A DNA stretch of 64,000 nucleotides from Euphorbia lathyris (GCF_963576675.1 NC_088917.1:29294501-29358500), one strand, 5' to 3'; shown: positions 20,840 through 33,029, counted from the first letter of the stretch. The notes: generated by a model not told the origin, from the sequence alone. Numbers and translations: made by a program.

Positions 20840-22377
20840 TGTTAAGCCCAAAATATACCTAAAATATCATCAATAATTACATCAATATTGCTACGAATTT
20901 ATGCTATTTATACCTATTTAGAATGCTTTTACTCTCGAATATGTTTCTTTCATGCAAGGTACATAAATATTTGGTAAAATCCAAATAGGAGTAAATAGAG
21001 CTCAAAAATAGAAGAAAAGCCCTACAAAAGGAGTCGAAGACGACAAAAATTAATAACGCCAAGTCGAGGACACGAACGAGAGCTGAAAAACGAAAAAAAG
21101 CTCCGTGCCGCGACCGCGGCTTCCCCTTTTCACGGTCGCGACATGCATCGCCAGTCACTTTTCCCCTTCGTCCGAAGTACAATTGATGCTCCCCCATTCT
21201 CGGTAGTGAATTTGATAAATCTCGGTACGAGCAGGAGATTTAGAAGCCTAGTTACACACTTTCGTTTTCGACGAAACGCGATCGTTTGGGTGGATAAGAA
21301 CGTTCCTTCACAAGGTATACGTCCCTTCACAAGGTATACGACTCTCCACAACGGATACGTCTTTTCGCAATGGACACGACACTTCGATCAAGACTCTTCA
21401 ACATCTATAAATAAAGAGTTGATGGAGAGTTGATGAGAGAATAATGACATATAATGATATATGTGTAGAAGAAAGAGATTAGTGTAGAATTTATGCAGAA
21501 ATTCCGAATCAAGTGATTTAGAAGTTAGATTTAGATTTTGTAAAAAGCAATATGATGTACACACATTGTTTACAAATTAATAACAAATTCAGTAGCATTT
21601 AGACATTGTTCCAGTTTAGTTTTCATTTTGGTAGTAGATCGACCCAGTCTCTATTACGAAGATTCAATGAGAAGATTGAGTAGAGGATTCGCCCCTGAGC
21701 CTGACAAACTCGAACGAAACCCAAGGAAAGGATTGACAACCCGCTCACTTGCACGCCGTCGAAGAATTCAATGCTCCATGTTCTCTGTAAACTTGTATCA
21801 ATTTATATTTCATCTAATAAAGTCCGTTTTATTCGATTGATATTTATGCAGCACTTTGGTAAATGAGCCGAAGTGGATTGATGCTGGTGTTTTCATTAAA
21901 ACGTATTTAATTCAAATCTTTACAAGGAAACTTTGTTGAACACTTAGGCAAATTATTATCTCGAAAGAGTTTTAATTTGATTAAGGGCAACTATCCCGAA
22001 AGGATTTTGTCGCGTTCAAAGCCAATTAATTAGAGGTTCCGTCATTTATTTCATCTTTATAATTCGTACAAAGTTTAAAGTTGTTTCTTTGCTTAATGCA
22101 AACAAATATACCTGTTTACTTTTCTAAAGTACTAAAACGTTCCTGTTTTGCAAATTCAATCTTAAATCAGATATTTTCTAACATCTTCATATTCTAATCT
22201 AATTCTTATTCTAGCAATTTCAAAACCAAAACCGATTAAACGATTTTTTCATATCATAAACCTAAAAGTAAATTTAACCGATTATAAATAAGTTTTGTTT
22301 AAAAAAGCGTTCCATGTGGGATCGATATCTTTTATTACTACAAGCGTATACCGTGCACTTGCGGAAATCGCTCAACA
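20840..22377 (+). repeat. 3' LTR of the Athila element
   Basis: It has the same start and end as the 5' LTR and identical length (1538 bp). It is followed by the CTGAC target copy at 22378-22382. Confidence 0.95.
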
Positions 22378-22949
22378 CTGACCCCAGAGAATCACACCTT
22401 ATAGCTGTGAAAAGAATTTTTAGATATTTACAGAGCTCAGTTAATGCAGGTTTGTGGTATCCAAACTCAAATGACTTCACACTCGTTGGATACACCGATG
22501 CTGACTATGGACGGAACAAGCTAGAGCATAAGAGTACTTCTGGAGGATGTCATTTCCTTGGAAGATGTCTAGTGTCTTGGTTCAGCAAGAAGCAGTCATC
22601 AGTTGCCCTGTCTATAACTGAAGTTGAGTACATTGCTGCTGGAAGCTGTGTGGCCCAAGTCCTATGGATTAAGCAACAACTTGAGGATTACGGAGTCAAA
22701 ACAGAAACAATTGAAGTCAAGTGCGATAACAAAAGCACTATTGACCTATCCAAAAATCCAATCCAACACAGTAAGATGAAGCATGTCAGCATAAGGCATC
22801 ACTTCATCAGAAACCATGTACTCAAGGGTGATATCAAGCTGACCTACATACCAATAGATGAACAGCTTGCAGATATCCTCACTAAGCCTCTGGCTCGTGA
22901 GCAATTCAGCATATTAAGGGAAGCTATCGTTATGTGTAATCCCGTTTAA
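22378..22949 (+). pseudogene. Sirevirus (Ty1/copia) RT end and RNase H
   Basis: After the Athila target copy the outer copia frame continues with 'HLIAVKRIFRYL', then RNase H with 'YTDADYGRNKLEHKSTSGG', 'SWFSKKQSS', 'EVEYIAAGSC' and the C-terminal 'QLADILTKPL', ending at TAA 22947. The 'IRHHFIR' segment and the long ORF after pol favour the Sirevirus lineage. RNase H degrades the RNA strand during reverse transcription. The frame is open here but the gene is split by the Athila and Tat-like insertions. Confidence 0.92.
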
Positions 22950-23477
22950 ATAAATTCTTGATCAAATGTTGAATGATTATACTATATACCGAGTAGTTAT
23001 TGCATGCTAAGTAACTCACTCAAACTGAGCTAAACTGTATAACATAGAATCACCATATGCTGACTAGACATACATGCTGTGTGATTACTATAGGCTGAGT
23101 TACTTTTGTATGAAAATTTCTTCTACGTAAAACTGAGCACTCGGTATCTCAAATGTTTAGAATTCCAAATACTGAGTAAAATCCATTTCACATTAAATGC
23201 TAGCACACGCGCCATAAATAGCCACATAGGATGACGTAAGCGCAATAATTAGAAAACAAATGCACCGAACATGTCATAAATGCCAGATTATTGTCGTTTG
23301 ATCATCTCGAGGTAAAACGGCTACTCCAACGTATCAGATCAACTCGACATCCCTATAAATAGTGGACGAATTCCCACTCACATCTCTTTACATTTGAAAT
23401 CTCTAGCATCTGATTTCCATCTCTCTCTCTCTAAATCCCTAAATTTTCAAATACCCTCAAAAATCTCTAAGAAAATC
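22950..23477 (+). other. Sirevirus spacer and putative leader of the env-position ORF
   Basis: No coding sequence is seen. A good TATA-like motif CCTATAAATAG lies at 23352-23362, about 120 bases before ATG 23478, followed by an A/C/T-rich leader with a (CT)n run near 23424. This could be an internal promoter (inference). Confidence 0.5.
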
Positions 23478-26400
23478 ATGTCGGACTCTCAGAACATCTC
23501 TGGTGCCGATTACGACCAAAATCGCTCCGACGAAAACCCTCCATTTCCTGCTCAGCAGGAATACGTCGAGACTCCCACCAAGTCTCAAGGACATGGTCAG
23601 CATGACCAATCCAAGGTCAACACTCCGAGCAAGAGCCCCCAAGCTGACCTCGCAACCTCTTCGAAAAAGAAGAATACGAAGAAAGACAAGCAACCTAAGG
23701 AAAAGGAATTTCTTATGGTCTACGACAGTGTCAAGAACTGTGAGGTACTTCGTTGCCGGTGGTTCTCCACGAGTTTTGTAACCGCTGAGAAACTATTCTG
23801 TGAATGGATCTCCAAAAACGGGTGGTCGGAATTATTCTCTCTCTCTGGTAAAGCTTACCCATGATTATTAAGGGAATTCTATTCGAATCTGAAGGTGGAT
23901 AAGGACAACGCTGACCATCTAGTCACAAAGGTCACAGGCAAGGACATCATGGTAACTCCGTCTTATCTTGCAACCTTACTAAAATTGCCCAACAAAGGTA
24001 AAGAATTTAGAACCACAAACGTCAAACTTGACTACCCAGTTGAGTTTTGTAAACCAAAGGACCACAAGGGAGAAATAGCCAGCACGTGTATGGGTGAAAA
24101 TCAAAAGATGGCTCATTACATCCTGACCAACTTCATCTTTCCTAAAGTCAACTCAGCCTCATCTGCGTCCAATTTTGAGCAGAATTTTATCTGGCACATG
24201 CTGACCTACCAACCACTCAATATGCCCGTCTTTCTTGTCGGTGCATTCCAACGGAGTACTGGGAAACTCAGGTTGGGCTCCATCATCATAAGAATTCTTG
24301 AGGATCATCAGGTGAGCACGGTCGGTGAAACTGAATCATGGGGAACTGAAATTACAGCGGCACTACTGTTTGGGTTAGCATACAACCAACCTCTCAAGTC
24401 TAAGAAAGGAAAGGGGGTTGTTGAAGAAAATGAGGAAGAAGTTGATGCTGAGGAAGGCGCACAAGCTGTGCCGACCAAGAAGGGAAAGAAAGCTGTGGTG
24501 AAACCCCGTACTGACCGCACTAGGCAAGATAAAAAGCGAAAAGCTGACCAAGCCATTAAGGATATAAACACAGCTCCGAAGAAAATTCGGCTTGTATCTA
24601 GTGCCCAAAAGGTTGCTGTTGAGCTATCTAAGTCAGCAGGAAAAATGCCCGCTGAGCCTGAGGAAGAAGAAGAAAAAGATGATACTCCTGAGACACCTCT
24701 GAGGAAGAAGAAAAGAACATCTGGTCTAAGTCCAATTGATGCTGCCCCTCTTGACTTCGTCGTCTCTGATGATTCCCACTTCATGAGAAGTCAAGAGATT
24801 GACCTTGAGAAAACACCCTCTGACCAGGAAGATGAATTGGGAGATTTTGGAGGTCAGTTTGAAGCTGAGAAAACAGCAAAGGTTGATGATGAGCAAGATG
24901 GGGATGTTACTGCTGAGCAAACAAAGTCAGTTGATGATGAGCCAACTACCAAGCAAGCTGAGTCAACAGCAAAAGACAGAGCTGTGAGGAGCCTTAATGC
25001 TGCCCTAGGGCTCAATTCTTCATCTGAGTCTCTTGACTCAATTGCTGCTGACCCCTCACCTCCAACCAGAACGGTCAGTTCTGAAAATCGTTTCAAACGC
25101 AAAGCTCACAAGTCCAACTCCCTACACCTATTGGCTGATTCTCCACTTAGAGAACCAATCACTGACCTAACTGGACTTCAGTATGAATTCTTCTCCTCCA
25201 TCCTCGAGCCAACTCCAGATAAATTCACATAAAAGCAAGCCTCTGTTACTCATACTGAGGAACAAGCCAAGACTCCTGAAAATCCAATCTCTGTCGAGTA
25301 AGAGCTCGAAGTTCAAGCAGCTCAAGAAGGTGAGCGAGCAAAGGAAAATCCTATCCAAGTAAGTTCTGAAGTGTCTCCTCCTGCACCAACTCAACTTCAG
25401 ACTGATACTGAGCAGGTCAACATCTCTTTCGATCCACCTCTTCCTAACCCAGTATCGCAGAATGTTGAACAGTCAGCTCCTAGCGCTGACTTAAACAAAA
25501 GTCCAGCTGTTGACCAAGCTGGCCCATCTGGTTCTGGAAAACAACCTACTCCTCCACCATCTGGTACTACTCAAATTCCGGCCGCTGAGCAAAATCCTGA
25601 GACAACTTATGCTTATCTACATGCAACTGAGTCTGGGCGCATAATCATTGACTCAGCTCAATCCCTACTCCAGGATTTTAACCAATCTCATGCCGATACT
25701 ACTGGGTCTGTTAATGTTGAGTCAACATAACTTTCTTCTGTCACTCAGCTCCTGAACGAGATCAAGGGTCTCAAAGATCTTGTGAGTGTCATGACCACCT
25801 TTCAATCTCAACAACCCAAGCAAGACTCAATAATGAAGCTGGCTGAACTCCAGTTAATGATGGTGAACCACATGAATTCCCTCTAAGGACAAATCAACAA
25901 TCTTTCAGCTGTGAACTCGGCATATGCAACTTCTGCCGAGTTAAATCAACACTTCACCAAGCTGAACTCTGAGCTGACCGGTGCTCGTGAGTTAATTTCC
26001 TCCTCTTCCCAATGTTCCATCGAGCAAATTGGCGAAGCCATCCGTCTACTCAACTTGAGTAAAAAAGAGATGGATACTGACCTGGTGAAGACTAATGAAA
26101 TTCTGCAATACTCGCAAGCCACATTCAAACACGTCCGCTATACCAATGCTCAACGTCAGTTCTACGATTCGGCTTTGCTCAAAATGTATCATCAAGCTTA
26201 TGCCAAGATGACTGACACGATCACCTGGATCGGGAAATCACAAGAATATATTCTCAGTATGCTTAGTGCATCCATTCGAGTCCCCGGCTCCGTTCTAGAC
26301 GATGGCGTTCCTATTTTCGACGGTATTAGAGAAAGTACGAAACAACTTAAGGCGTACTCAGTAAAACTGACTCGTGTTGTTCTTAATGATACTTTCACTC

Positions 26401-26558
26401 CTCCTCCGCCCGATGCTGGCAAAACGGGGGAGAAAGAACAAGCTGATGGAACTCAGCTCAGATCAGGGGAAGTAGGGGAAGCATCCGGTAGTCAGCAACA
26501 ACGAAACGCCAAAGGAAAAGGCATTGCTCACCAAGCCCAAGTCAACAGGAAGAAATAG
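23478..26558 (+). pseudogene. Sirevirus env-position ORF (plant transposon-protein-like), five in-frame stops
   Basis: One reading frame of 1027 codons runs from ATG 23478 to TAG 26556, broken by in-frame stops at 23862, 25230, 25299, 25728 and 25884 but by no frameshift. The N-terminal third has 'FCEWISKNGWSELF' and 'LREFYSNL', then 'VTGKDIMVTPSYLATLL'. This is the pattern of the putative plant transposon protein domain annotated in ORFs of this position. The middle is acidic and Lys/Glu/Pro-rich with basic patches; the C-terminal part (about 25740-26370) looks coiled-coil. No membrane span is evident. The function is unknown; a relation to SIRE1-type envelope-like ORFs is by position. The single-frame decay suggests this copy was coding until recently. 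Confidence 0.7.
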
Positions 26559-27134
26559 ATTAGTAAATCTTAGAAGTTGGCTTGTAGTATCTATCTGGCG
26601 TATTCTATCTGTCTGTATGCTGACTAAACTATCTATTTTAAAAGCATCTTTTATTTTAACCTGACTTATCTATATGTGATGCTTACTTATTGTGCTATAT
26701 GTTGAACTATCTTAAAAGAACAAACACATAAAAATTAAAAGGGAACATGCATGTGAAAAATGCTCAACACACACTTGCTCTGACACATGAATACATTTGC
26801 TCTGATACATGAATCTATATATGTAATCTCTCTGATACCTAAACTGACCGTATATCAAACTGGGTAAATACATGTTCCAAGTATTAAACTCTTCTGAAAG
26901 CTAACCTAGGCTCATCTGAATTAGATCTTGGAAGGTCTAGAATTGAACTAAGTCAGTATAGGCATGTCTTACCTTTTACTCGATTAAATCTTAGAAGGTT
27001 TAGAGTTAAGATAATGGATGCAACCCTTACGGGGGAGTAATTTCAGAAGAATGTAAGGTAATTTAATCATGGGGAATTTCAAAACTGAGTTCCATAACTA
27101 AACATTTTGCCAACATCAAAATGGGGGAGTTTAT
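26559..27134 (+). other. Sirevirus 3' untranslated region with polypurine tracts
   Basis: No ORF of note. Two polypurine tracts are visible: ACGGGGGAGTAA (about 27029-27040) and AAAATGGGGGAG (27118-27129) just before the 3' LTR. Multiple polypurine tracts are a recognised Sirevirus feature. Confidence 0.65.
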
Positions 27135-27787
27135 TGAAACACCTCTCCACATAATTTTTATTTGACAAAATGATTTAAGTTAATCCATGATTAAGACAAT
27201 TAAATTTAAGTGCTTTGATTTAATTGTACTAATGGGTTTGTTTAATGTTAAGTATAAAAATATTTATAAAAACAGGAATCAAGTAAGACAGAACTTTGTC
27301 AGCATGATAACATAGCACGGGCTGAGTAAAGAATAACTCAGTACGAAAGAAGGAAAGTCTTCTTCAGTATCGAAGCTTACAAACGAAGCTGACCTTAGAA
27401 GCTGAGTGAAAAAGCAACTCAGTATCGGAAATAGCAACGATCAAAGACAACGATTATCAAAGTCAAGCTGTGTGTTTTTCAGGACAGCACCAATGATCCG
27501 TTTGCTAAAAGACAAGATCCGACAGAGATCTGCGCTAAATCAAAAAGCTTTGGAAATATGCATGGATACAGTTTCGAGACGCATGGGTCAACTGTCTGCT
27601 AGCTAAAAGACAAAATCTGTGCTAGAAGACAAACCTGCGAGAAGAAGACAAGCCTGGTGCTTGCCGAATTCAGACGACAGGATTGGCCTGCAAATCTGAA
27701 GCTGACCAGAACAATGACGCAAGCAAAGAGCCGTTTGAATTCAACGGATAGATCTGAATTCAAATGATTGTGTCTTCAGATTTCAAC

Positions 27788-27794
27788 TATAAAA
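27788..27794 (+). promoter_or_regulatory. TATA box of the Sirevirus LTR
   Basis: AACTATAAAAGGAC lies mid-LTR where the U3 promoter is expected, just upstream of the triplicated repeat that would fall in the transcript leader. Confidence 0.55.
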
Positions 27795-27843
27795 GGACAA
27801 GTACACTTCTTGGATCCCCAGCCGAAATACAAGAGAAAAAGAG

Positions 27844-27948
27844 CATACATACAAAGCACATCAAAACAAGAAAAATATCATACACACAAAGCACATCAAA
27901 ACAAGAAAAAGATCATACACACAAAGCACATCAAAACAAGAAAAATAT
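27844..27948 (+). repeat. Three 35-bp tandem repeats in the Sirevirus LTR
   Basis: Units start at 27844, 27879 and 27914, each beginning 'cataca' followed by 'aaagcacatcaaaacaag'. Copies differ at only two or three positions. Confidence 0.92.
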
Positions 27949-28604
27949 CTTACACCAAATTTCTATCTCTGTGTAAAAGCTAGATTGATTTTGTAATCAT
28001 CTAAAGTGTTCTTTGTCTGAAAAAGAACAAGTTTGTATCAATTGTAAAATTGAGAGAGTTGCGCTGAGTACTCGGTTTTAAGCACTCAGTGGTAGAGAAA
28101 ATCTAAGTGCTGGGTTGTAGCACTTAGTGGAGTTGAGTAGACGAATAGAGGACGGTACTCTTGCATATTCAACTGCCTTGTAAACGGTTTGTGCTCTACC
28201 TTTAAAGAGCTCAGTATTGGATTGAAAAAGCCCGGAGGGATTCTGGGGACTGGGCGTAGGCGGAGAGGCCGAACCAGGATAAGTCGTGCTGAGTAATTTC
28301 TAACTCTCTCAATATATATCTGTATGTGTTGCTTGCTATATTTACTCGGTATATAAATTGTTTAAGCTGACACTGAGTAAATCAGAGTGCTGAGTTGGAA
28401 GCTGACCACAAAAGTGTCATTTCCCAACTCGCAAGTAAAACAGTTCTAGTCAGTATCTGACTAAAGTCGGCTTACGCCTCAGTCGGCCGTGCTGACCAAA
28501 ACTGAGTTGTGAAACTCAAAGAATTATATTAAGTCAGCATAATTAAAGTGAAAAAGTTATATTAGTTCCTAACCCCCCTTAGAACTAATTACATGGGACC
28601 AACA

Positions 28605-31600
28605 GTAATATCATAAAAATGAGCAAAATTCAGTGGCCATGGGTGTAATTTATCCTTAACTGAATTGAAGAATTTTTTTTATTCATTCTTAAAGTGATAA
28701 ATTATCATTCATTATTGATAAAATAAATAAAAAATATGTGAATAAAAAAAATAATTATGTGATATAATAGAAGGAAAAAAAAGTCAATTTAAAATGATTA
28801 TTTTTTCTAGAAGTTTCGATAATACTAATTGAATCATTTATATATTTTATTATATTCTTCCGTTTTTACTTTTTAGATAGTATTTTATCAACATTAGAAA
28901 TAATTTTTATTTCACTCTATTTCTATTTTCACTTATCAAAGAGCTAATAGTGTCATCACTTTTCTCAATTAATTCGATTTCACATAGTTGAAAAAATTAA
29001 TTATTATAACTGAAAATAGTTGATTGTTGTATTTGATGTTTTTCAATATATTATTTTAATTGGAAAGTTTGTCTTGAGTGGCTAAGCATTTTAAGTCTCA
29101 TAAGTTGGGTATCTCAAATTTAAACAATAGTGTATACAACAAATTTAATTAGATAAGATCCATCTAAATAATATCTAATAAATCTCGAATAATTGAATTA
29201 AAAGCACTATATTTTATTCAACTGTATTATTGTTTACTGATTATTATTATGTTTTCTGTAATTAAATTATATAATAAAATGATAAATTAAGAGGTAAAAT
29301 AAAAGGTGGTTATCCAATTTAAAACAAAACAAAGAAAGAACGAAAGAAAAAGTAAGAAACCCCATTCATATTCCATGCATGGATATTTGAATGGTGATGG
29401 TATAAACATGACTAAATGAGTAGAAGAATAAGTGCATTTTTTTGGACAGATAATAAAAATCAAATAAAATTCTTTCAAATCATATCCATGCATCTAAATA
29501 TTTGTTTGATACTTCTAATTTCAAACATCTAAATATTAAATAAATAAATAACTCAAAATATTATAGTTTTTTCAAATTTTAATATTGTTTTAATTATTAA
29601 TTTGAGGAAGTGAAACTCTGACTTCAAGCTGCCATCTGTAACACTTCGAAAAGAAGCAATGTTGTTTGGCAATATTATGAACAACATCTGGTTTCAAGCG
29701 GCCATTGGCAAATTCTTCTAATTTTTATTTATTTTATCATGCGATAGCTCACCATTTTTAGCCAAATTTATATTGCATGGAGTTTGTTCTTCCTCAGACA
29801 AATAAATTTGAACATTGCTTTCATATAACTGTAGAGGTCATGGGTTCGAATCACATGGGTGGGGTGGATTGTGGGCAGAGGCGGAACCAAGGGGGGTTGG
29901 GGTGGGCTCGAGCCCTAGCAGGCCGCCGGAGAATTGAGAATTTCTTATTTTTAGTAATGGTGTCTAATAATATTTTGGAGAGAATTATATTGACTTTATG
30001 TAATATTATTGTATTATTACAATGCTTAAAGATAGATGAGATGGTTAATGATGTTTACTTACTTCTATAGTTTATTCGGCCTTTTGTATTTCCTTCAGAA
30101 AATTAGATCAAAAATCAGATTGTAAATAATTTGTTAATTCTGATTATTCTGTAATTTACCCTATTTTCTTTGTTTTGCTTTTACTTTTATTTTATTAAAT
30201 AAAATTTTTGATGAATCTATTATTAAAGCAGGTTTTATGTTTCTTCTTTATTTGGAATATTTTGTTTTTTCTCTTATTTCTTTTTATTTGGCGCTATATC
30301 TCGCTATATAAGTGTTATTAAATTTTTCTTTAATGAAAATACAGAAAAGTTTTATCTATTATTACATAAATGTGATTCATTAAAATCCGACTAATTGAAA
30401 AATTATAAAGTCATTTCTAGAAAAAAAAAAAAACTTTGAAATCAGTTGTGGGTAAACAACATTTTATACTGTTATAAGTGTTTTTTTGTAATTAATGTGA
30501 ATTAAGATTAGATTTCACATGATTAATTAAAAATACATATTATAATAATAATAATAATAATAATAGTAATATATTGTGAAGTGGTATATATATTTGTCAC
30601 ATACTCAAACTTTTATATATTTTTTGACACATATTCAAACACTTGTCTAAAGTTAAGGACATCGTATTGACATATGGCATATGAAATTGTTTAAAACTTT
30701 GTCATATGTCATATTGAAAAGGTAATGGATAACTTATATGCAAAAAGTTCCTAATATAAATTGGAGATGGCATAATATAATATATAAAGACATACATAAA
30801 ATTGATGGAGGGAGATAGATTTAGATGTCTAATTATTTATAAGAAATATTGTATTTGTTTTGAGTTACGGATATTGGATATTGATTCGATTTGAGAGTTA
30901 CGGATATTGGAAATTTGTTTGTTCGATTCGATCAAACCAAACAATCATCACTGAACTTCTGACAGTGGCATGAACCAACAGCTGTCAACGAATCACTATC
31001 AATGAATCACAATGATGAATATTCGGTTATCGACGATGATATTTCGGTAACTCTATTTTAGATCCAAATTATTTTAAAATATATTCTAGGTATGATATTG
31101 TGTAAGTTTGATTTCAGTAAAGTGGTATAAATTTTAACAGATTTAGATTTATGAATAATAATTTTATCGCCTATTGATTACTAATAAAGATATAAATTTT
31201 AAACTAGTTATCCTTTAGATTTATTAAGGTGAAATTCAGTACTAATGGGCTTTTAGCAGTGTCACGAGTCAAACTGAACATTCGGTCGGAATTAACGATA
31301 CCGGTTTAGTATTACATGTAACTATTCCGGTGACAATGACAAATAAAAATAGTCCGATAAAAATATATAAAAAATAGTATGATAAAAGTGTTTCTCTTAA
31401 ATTTTATTTAAGTTTATTTATATAATATTTGAGTGTCGAAATTGATGAAATTGTCAACTTATGATTTTTATGGAAATATATGATTTAAATTATTTAATTT
31501 TGATTTTAATTATAAAATGATTAATGAAGTATAATTTTATGCTTGTGGTATTTATTGTGAATTGTTTTTGGATTGAGAAAATTTAATTGAGAACCATTAC

Positions 31601-31626
31601 GGTAATGGTTTTTTTATATCCATCTA
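28605..31626. other. AT-rich intergenic DNA without a recognisable gene
   Basis: No coding domain, intron-exon structure or complete transposon could be recognised. A (TAA)n microsatellite lies at about 30542-30566. Near 29876 is a short 'cagaggcggaacca' segment like the ends of some plant DNA transposons, but no partner end was found. Confidence 0.6.
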
Positions 31627-32780
31627 GGAGGCGTTTGGTTGGATTATTTTTCATGTAGGAATGGGACTGTGAATAATTGATTCCCATTTTTGTTGTTTGG
31701 TTTAATAAAAAAAATAACATTGAATGGGAATCACATTTCCTTATTTTTTGGGAATCATTATTCCCACCTCTCCTCCCATTAATCAATATTGATTTCCCTC
31801 AAACCTCCATAAACTATTATTTTTAGATTAAAGTTCAAATAAAACTCATGTGGTTTCACTAATTTTCAGATAAAGAACTATGGTTTACTTTTTGTCAAAA
31901 CGAGGATTGAGGTTTCACACTTTTAATAATGTTATTAAAACTATCTTTAACGACCTAAAAATGAAAATTTTCAAGAATTAAAGTTGTTCAATGCCATATT
32001 TTCTATGGAACTACATTTTCGATTTTAGAAAATCATCTTTTTTGGAACTTTCTCTCTCTAAACATTAACTTTCTCTCTCTTTACCAAATATCATCTAAAT
32101 AATCTCAAAATAAAAAAGTTGAAGAATTAAAGTTGCTTAGAATATTAATAGTTTTTAAAATATGTCATTTTTGAAGTCGTCAATGATGATTTTAATAGTA
32201 TCAATCGAAAAATTCTTTATTTTGCTAAATTTGAAAACCTCAGTCCTCGTTTTGACAAAAAGTAAACCACAGTCCTTTATCTGAAAATTAGTGAAACCAC
32301 AAGGGTTTTATTTGAACTTTACCCTTATTTTTACTAATTCATTTTTACACTCACGTTTCATCTTTCCTACCTAATTGTAAACATAAATTCTAAACTGAAA
32401 AAAAATGAATTAACTATAGGATTATTGGCTGAATTATCTAAACAGATATAATTTGCAATGTTATATTACAATTTAAATTCAAAATTACATATGAATCCAA
32501 ATTTTTATATTTCCATGCCAATTTAAATTTGATAATTCAAATATTGATAATAAATAATTAGTTTTGTGTTAAATTTTATTAATATTATTAAAAAAAAAAT
32601 TTAATAAGTTTAGTATTGATTCCGATTCCAATTATTATAGAACCAAACGATATTAATGAAATCTGATTCCATTTCCAGACTGAACCAAACAAAATAAATA
32701 AATAATCATTCATATTCCGATTCCATCACATTCCGATTCCGATTACGTTTTCGATTCCAGAGTTTAAACCAAACACCCCC
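31627..32780. mobile_element. PIF/Harbinger-like non-autonomous DNA transposon
   Basis: Terminal inverted repeats GGAGGCGTTTGGTT (31627-31640) and AACCAAACACCCCC (32767-32780) pair at 12 of 14. A CTA flanks both ends (31624-31626, 32781-32783), fitting a 3-bp target duplication. There is no transposase ORF. Subterminal 'gattccgattcc'-type repeats occur at both ends. It contains a nested foldback at 31826-32324. Confidence 0.65.
31826..32324. mobile_element. MULE-like foldback element nested in the PIF-like element
   Basis: The 499-bp foldback has about 90-bp well-paired ends (left starting GATTAAAGTTCAAATAAAAC, right ending TTTGAACTTTACCC). It is flanked by a perfect 9-bp duplication TTATTTTTA (31817-31825 and 32325-32333). 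It is non-coding. Confidence 0.8.
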
Positions 32781-32783
32781 CTA

Positions 32784-33029
32784 GAATAATCCGAATTGGT
32801 GGTTTCGATATTTGAAGATCATGTTTAGTGAGGAACCTTGTGTACACAGTCTAAAGACCTAGTCGGGTATTGGCAGCGAAGTGTGGGGTAAGATCAATAC
32901 GGGATTAGGCAGGGATAGGCAGGGTTAAAGAGACGTCTCGACAATATATGTGGTGTGGTTTATGGATTGATACGTAAGGGGAGAAGCTCTAGGATAGATA
33001 TAATGTTAAGTTTGTTGGATTATAAATTT
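32784..33029. other. Intergenic, no feature seen
   Basis: Nothing recognisable apart from low-complexity sequence leading into the minisatellite. Confidence 0.5.

Larger units (their letters stand above)
7776..22377 (+). mobile_element. Complete Athila-type Ty3/gypsy retrotransposon, 14.6 kb
   Basis: Two 1538-bp LTRs (7776-9313 and 20840-22377) flank an internal region in the order primer site, gag, protease, RT, RNase H, integrase and two extra ORFs. The target duplication CTGAC is perfect (7771-7775 and 22378-22382). I count by eye roughly 28 LTR mismatches, mostly C/T or G/A transitions, so identity is about 98 percent and the insertion is fairly recent. Gag, pol and the extra ORFs match the Athila lineage. 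The copy cannot be autonomous: it has in-frame stops in the gag-protease linker, RT and the first extra ORF, a substituted integrase catalytic residue, and a foldback insertion. Confidence 0.93.
27135..28604 (+). repeat. 3' LTR of the outer Sirevirus element
   Basis: The left edge follows the polypurine tract (TGAAACACC), and the right edge is GGGACCAACA. Inside are a TATA box (27788-27794) and a threefold 35-bp tandem repeat (27844-27948) just downstream of it. The partner LTR and target duplication are outside the window, so both edges are estimates of a few bases. Confidence 0.7.

Noticed and set aside
27844..27948. Regularly spaced repeats that might suggest a CRISPR array
   Set aside because: Units are contiguous 35-bp tandem copies without unique spacers, in a plant retrotransposon LTR.
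29816..29910. Possible SINE or tRNA-derived sequence (GGTTCGAATC) and hAT-like end (CAGAGGCGGAACCA)
   Set aside because: Only a B-box-like phrase and one terminal-like segment; no A box, tail, partner terminus or target duplication found.
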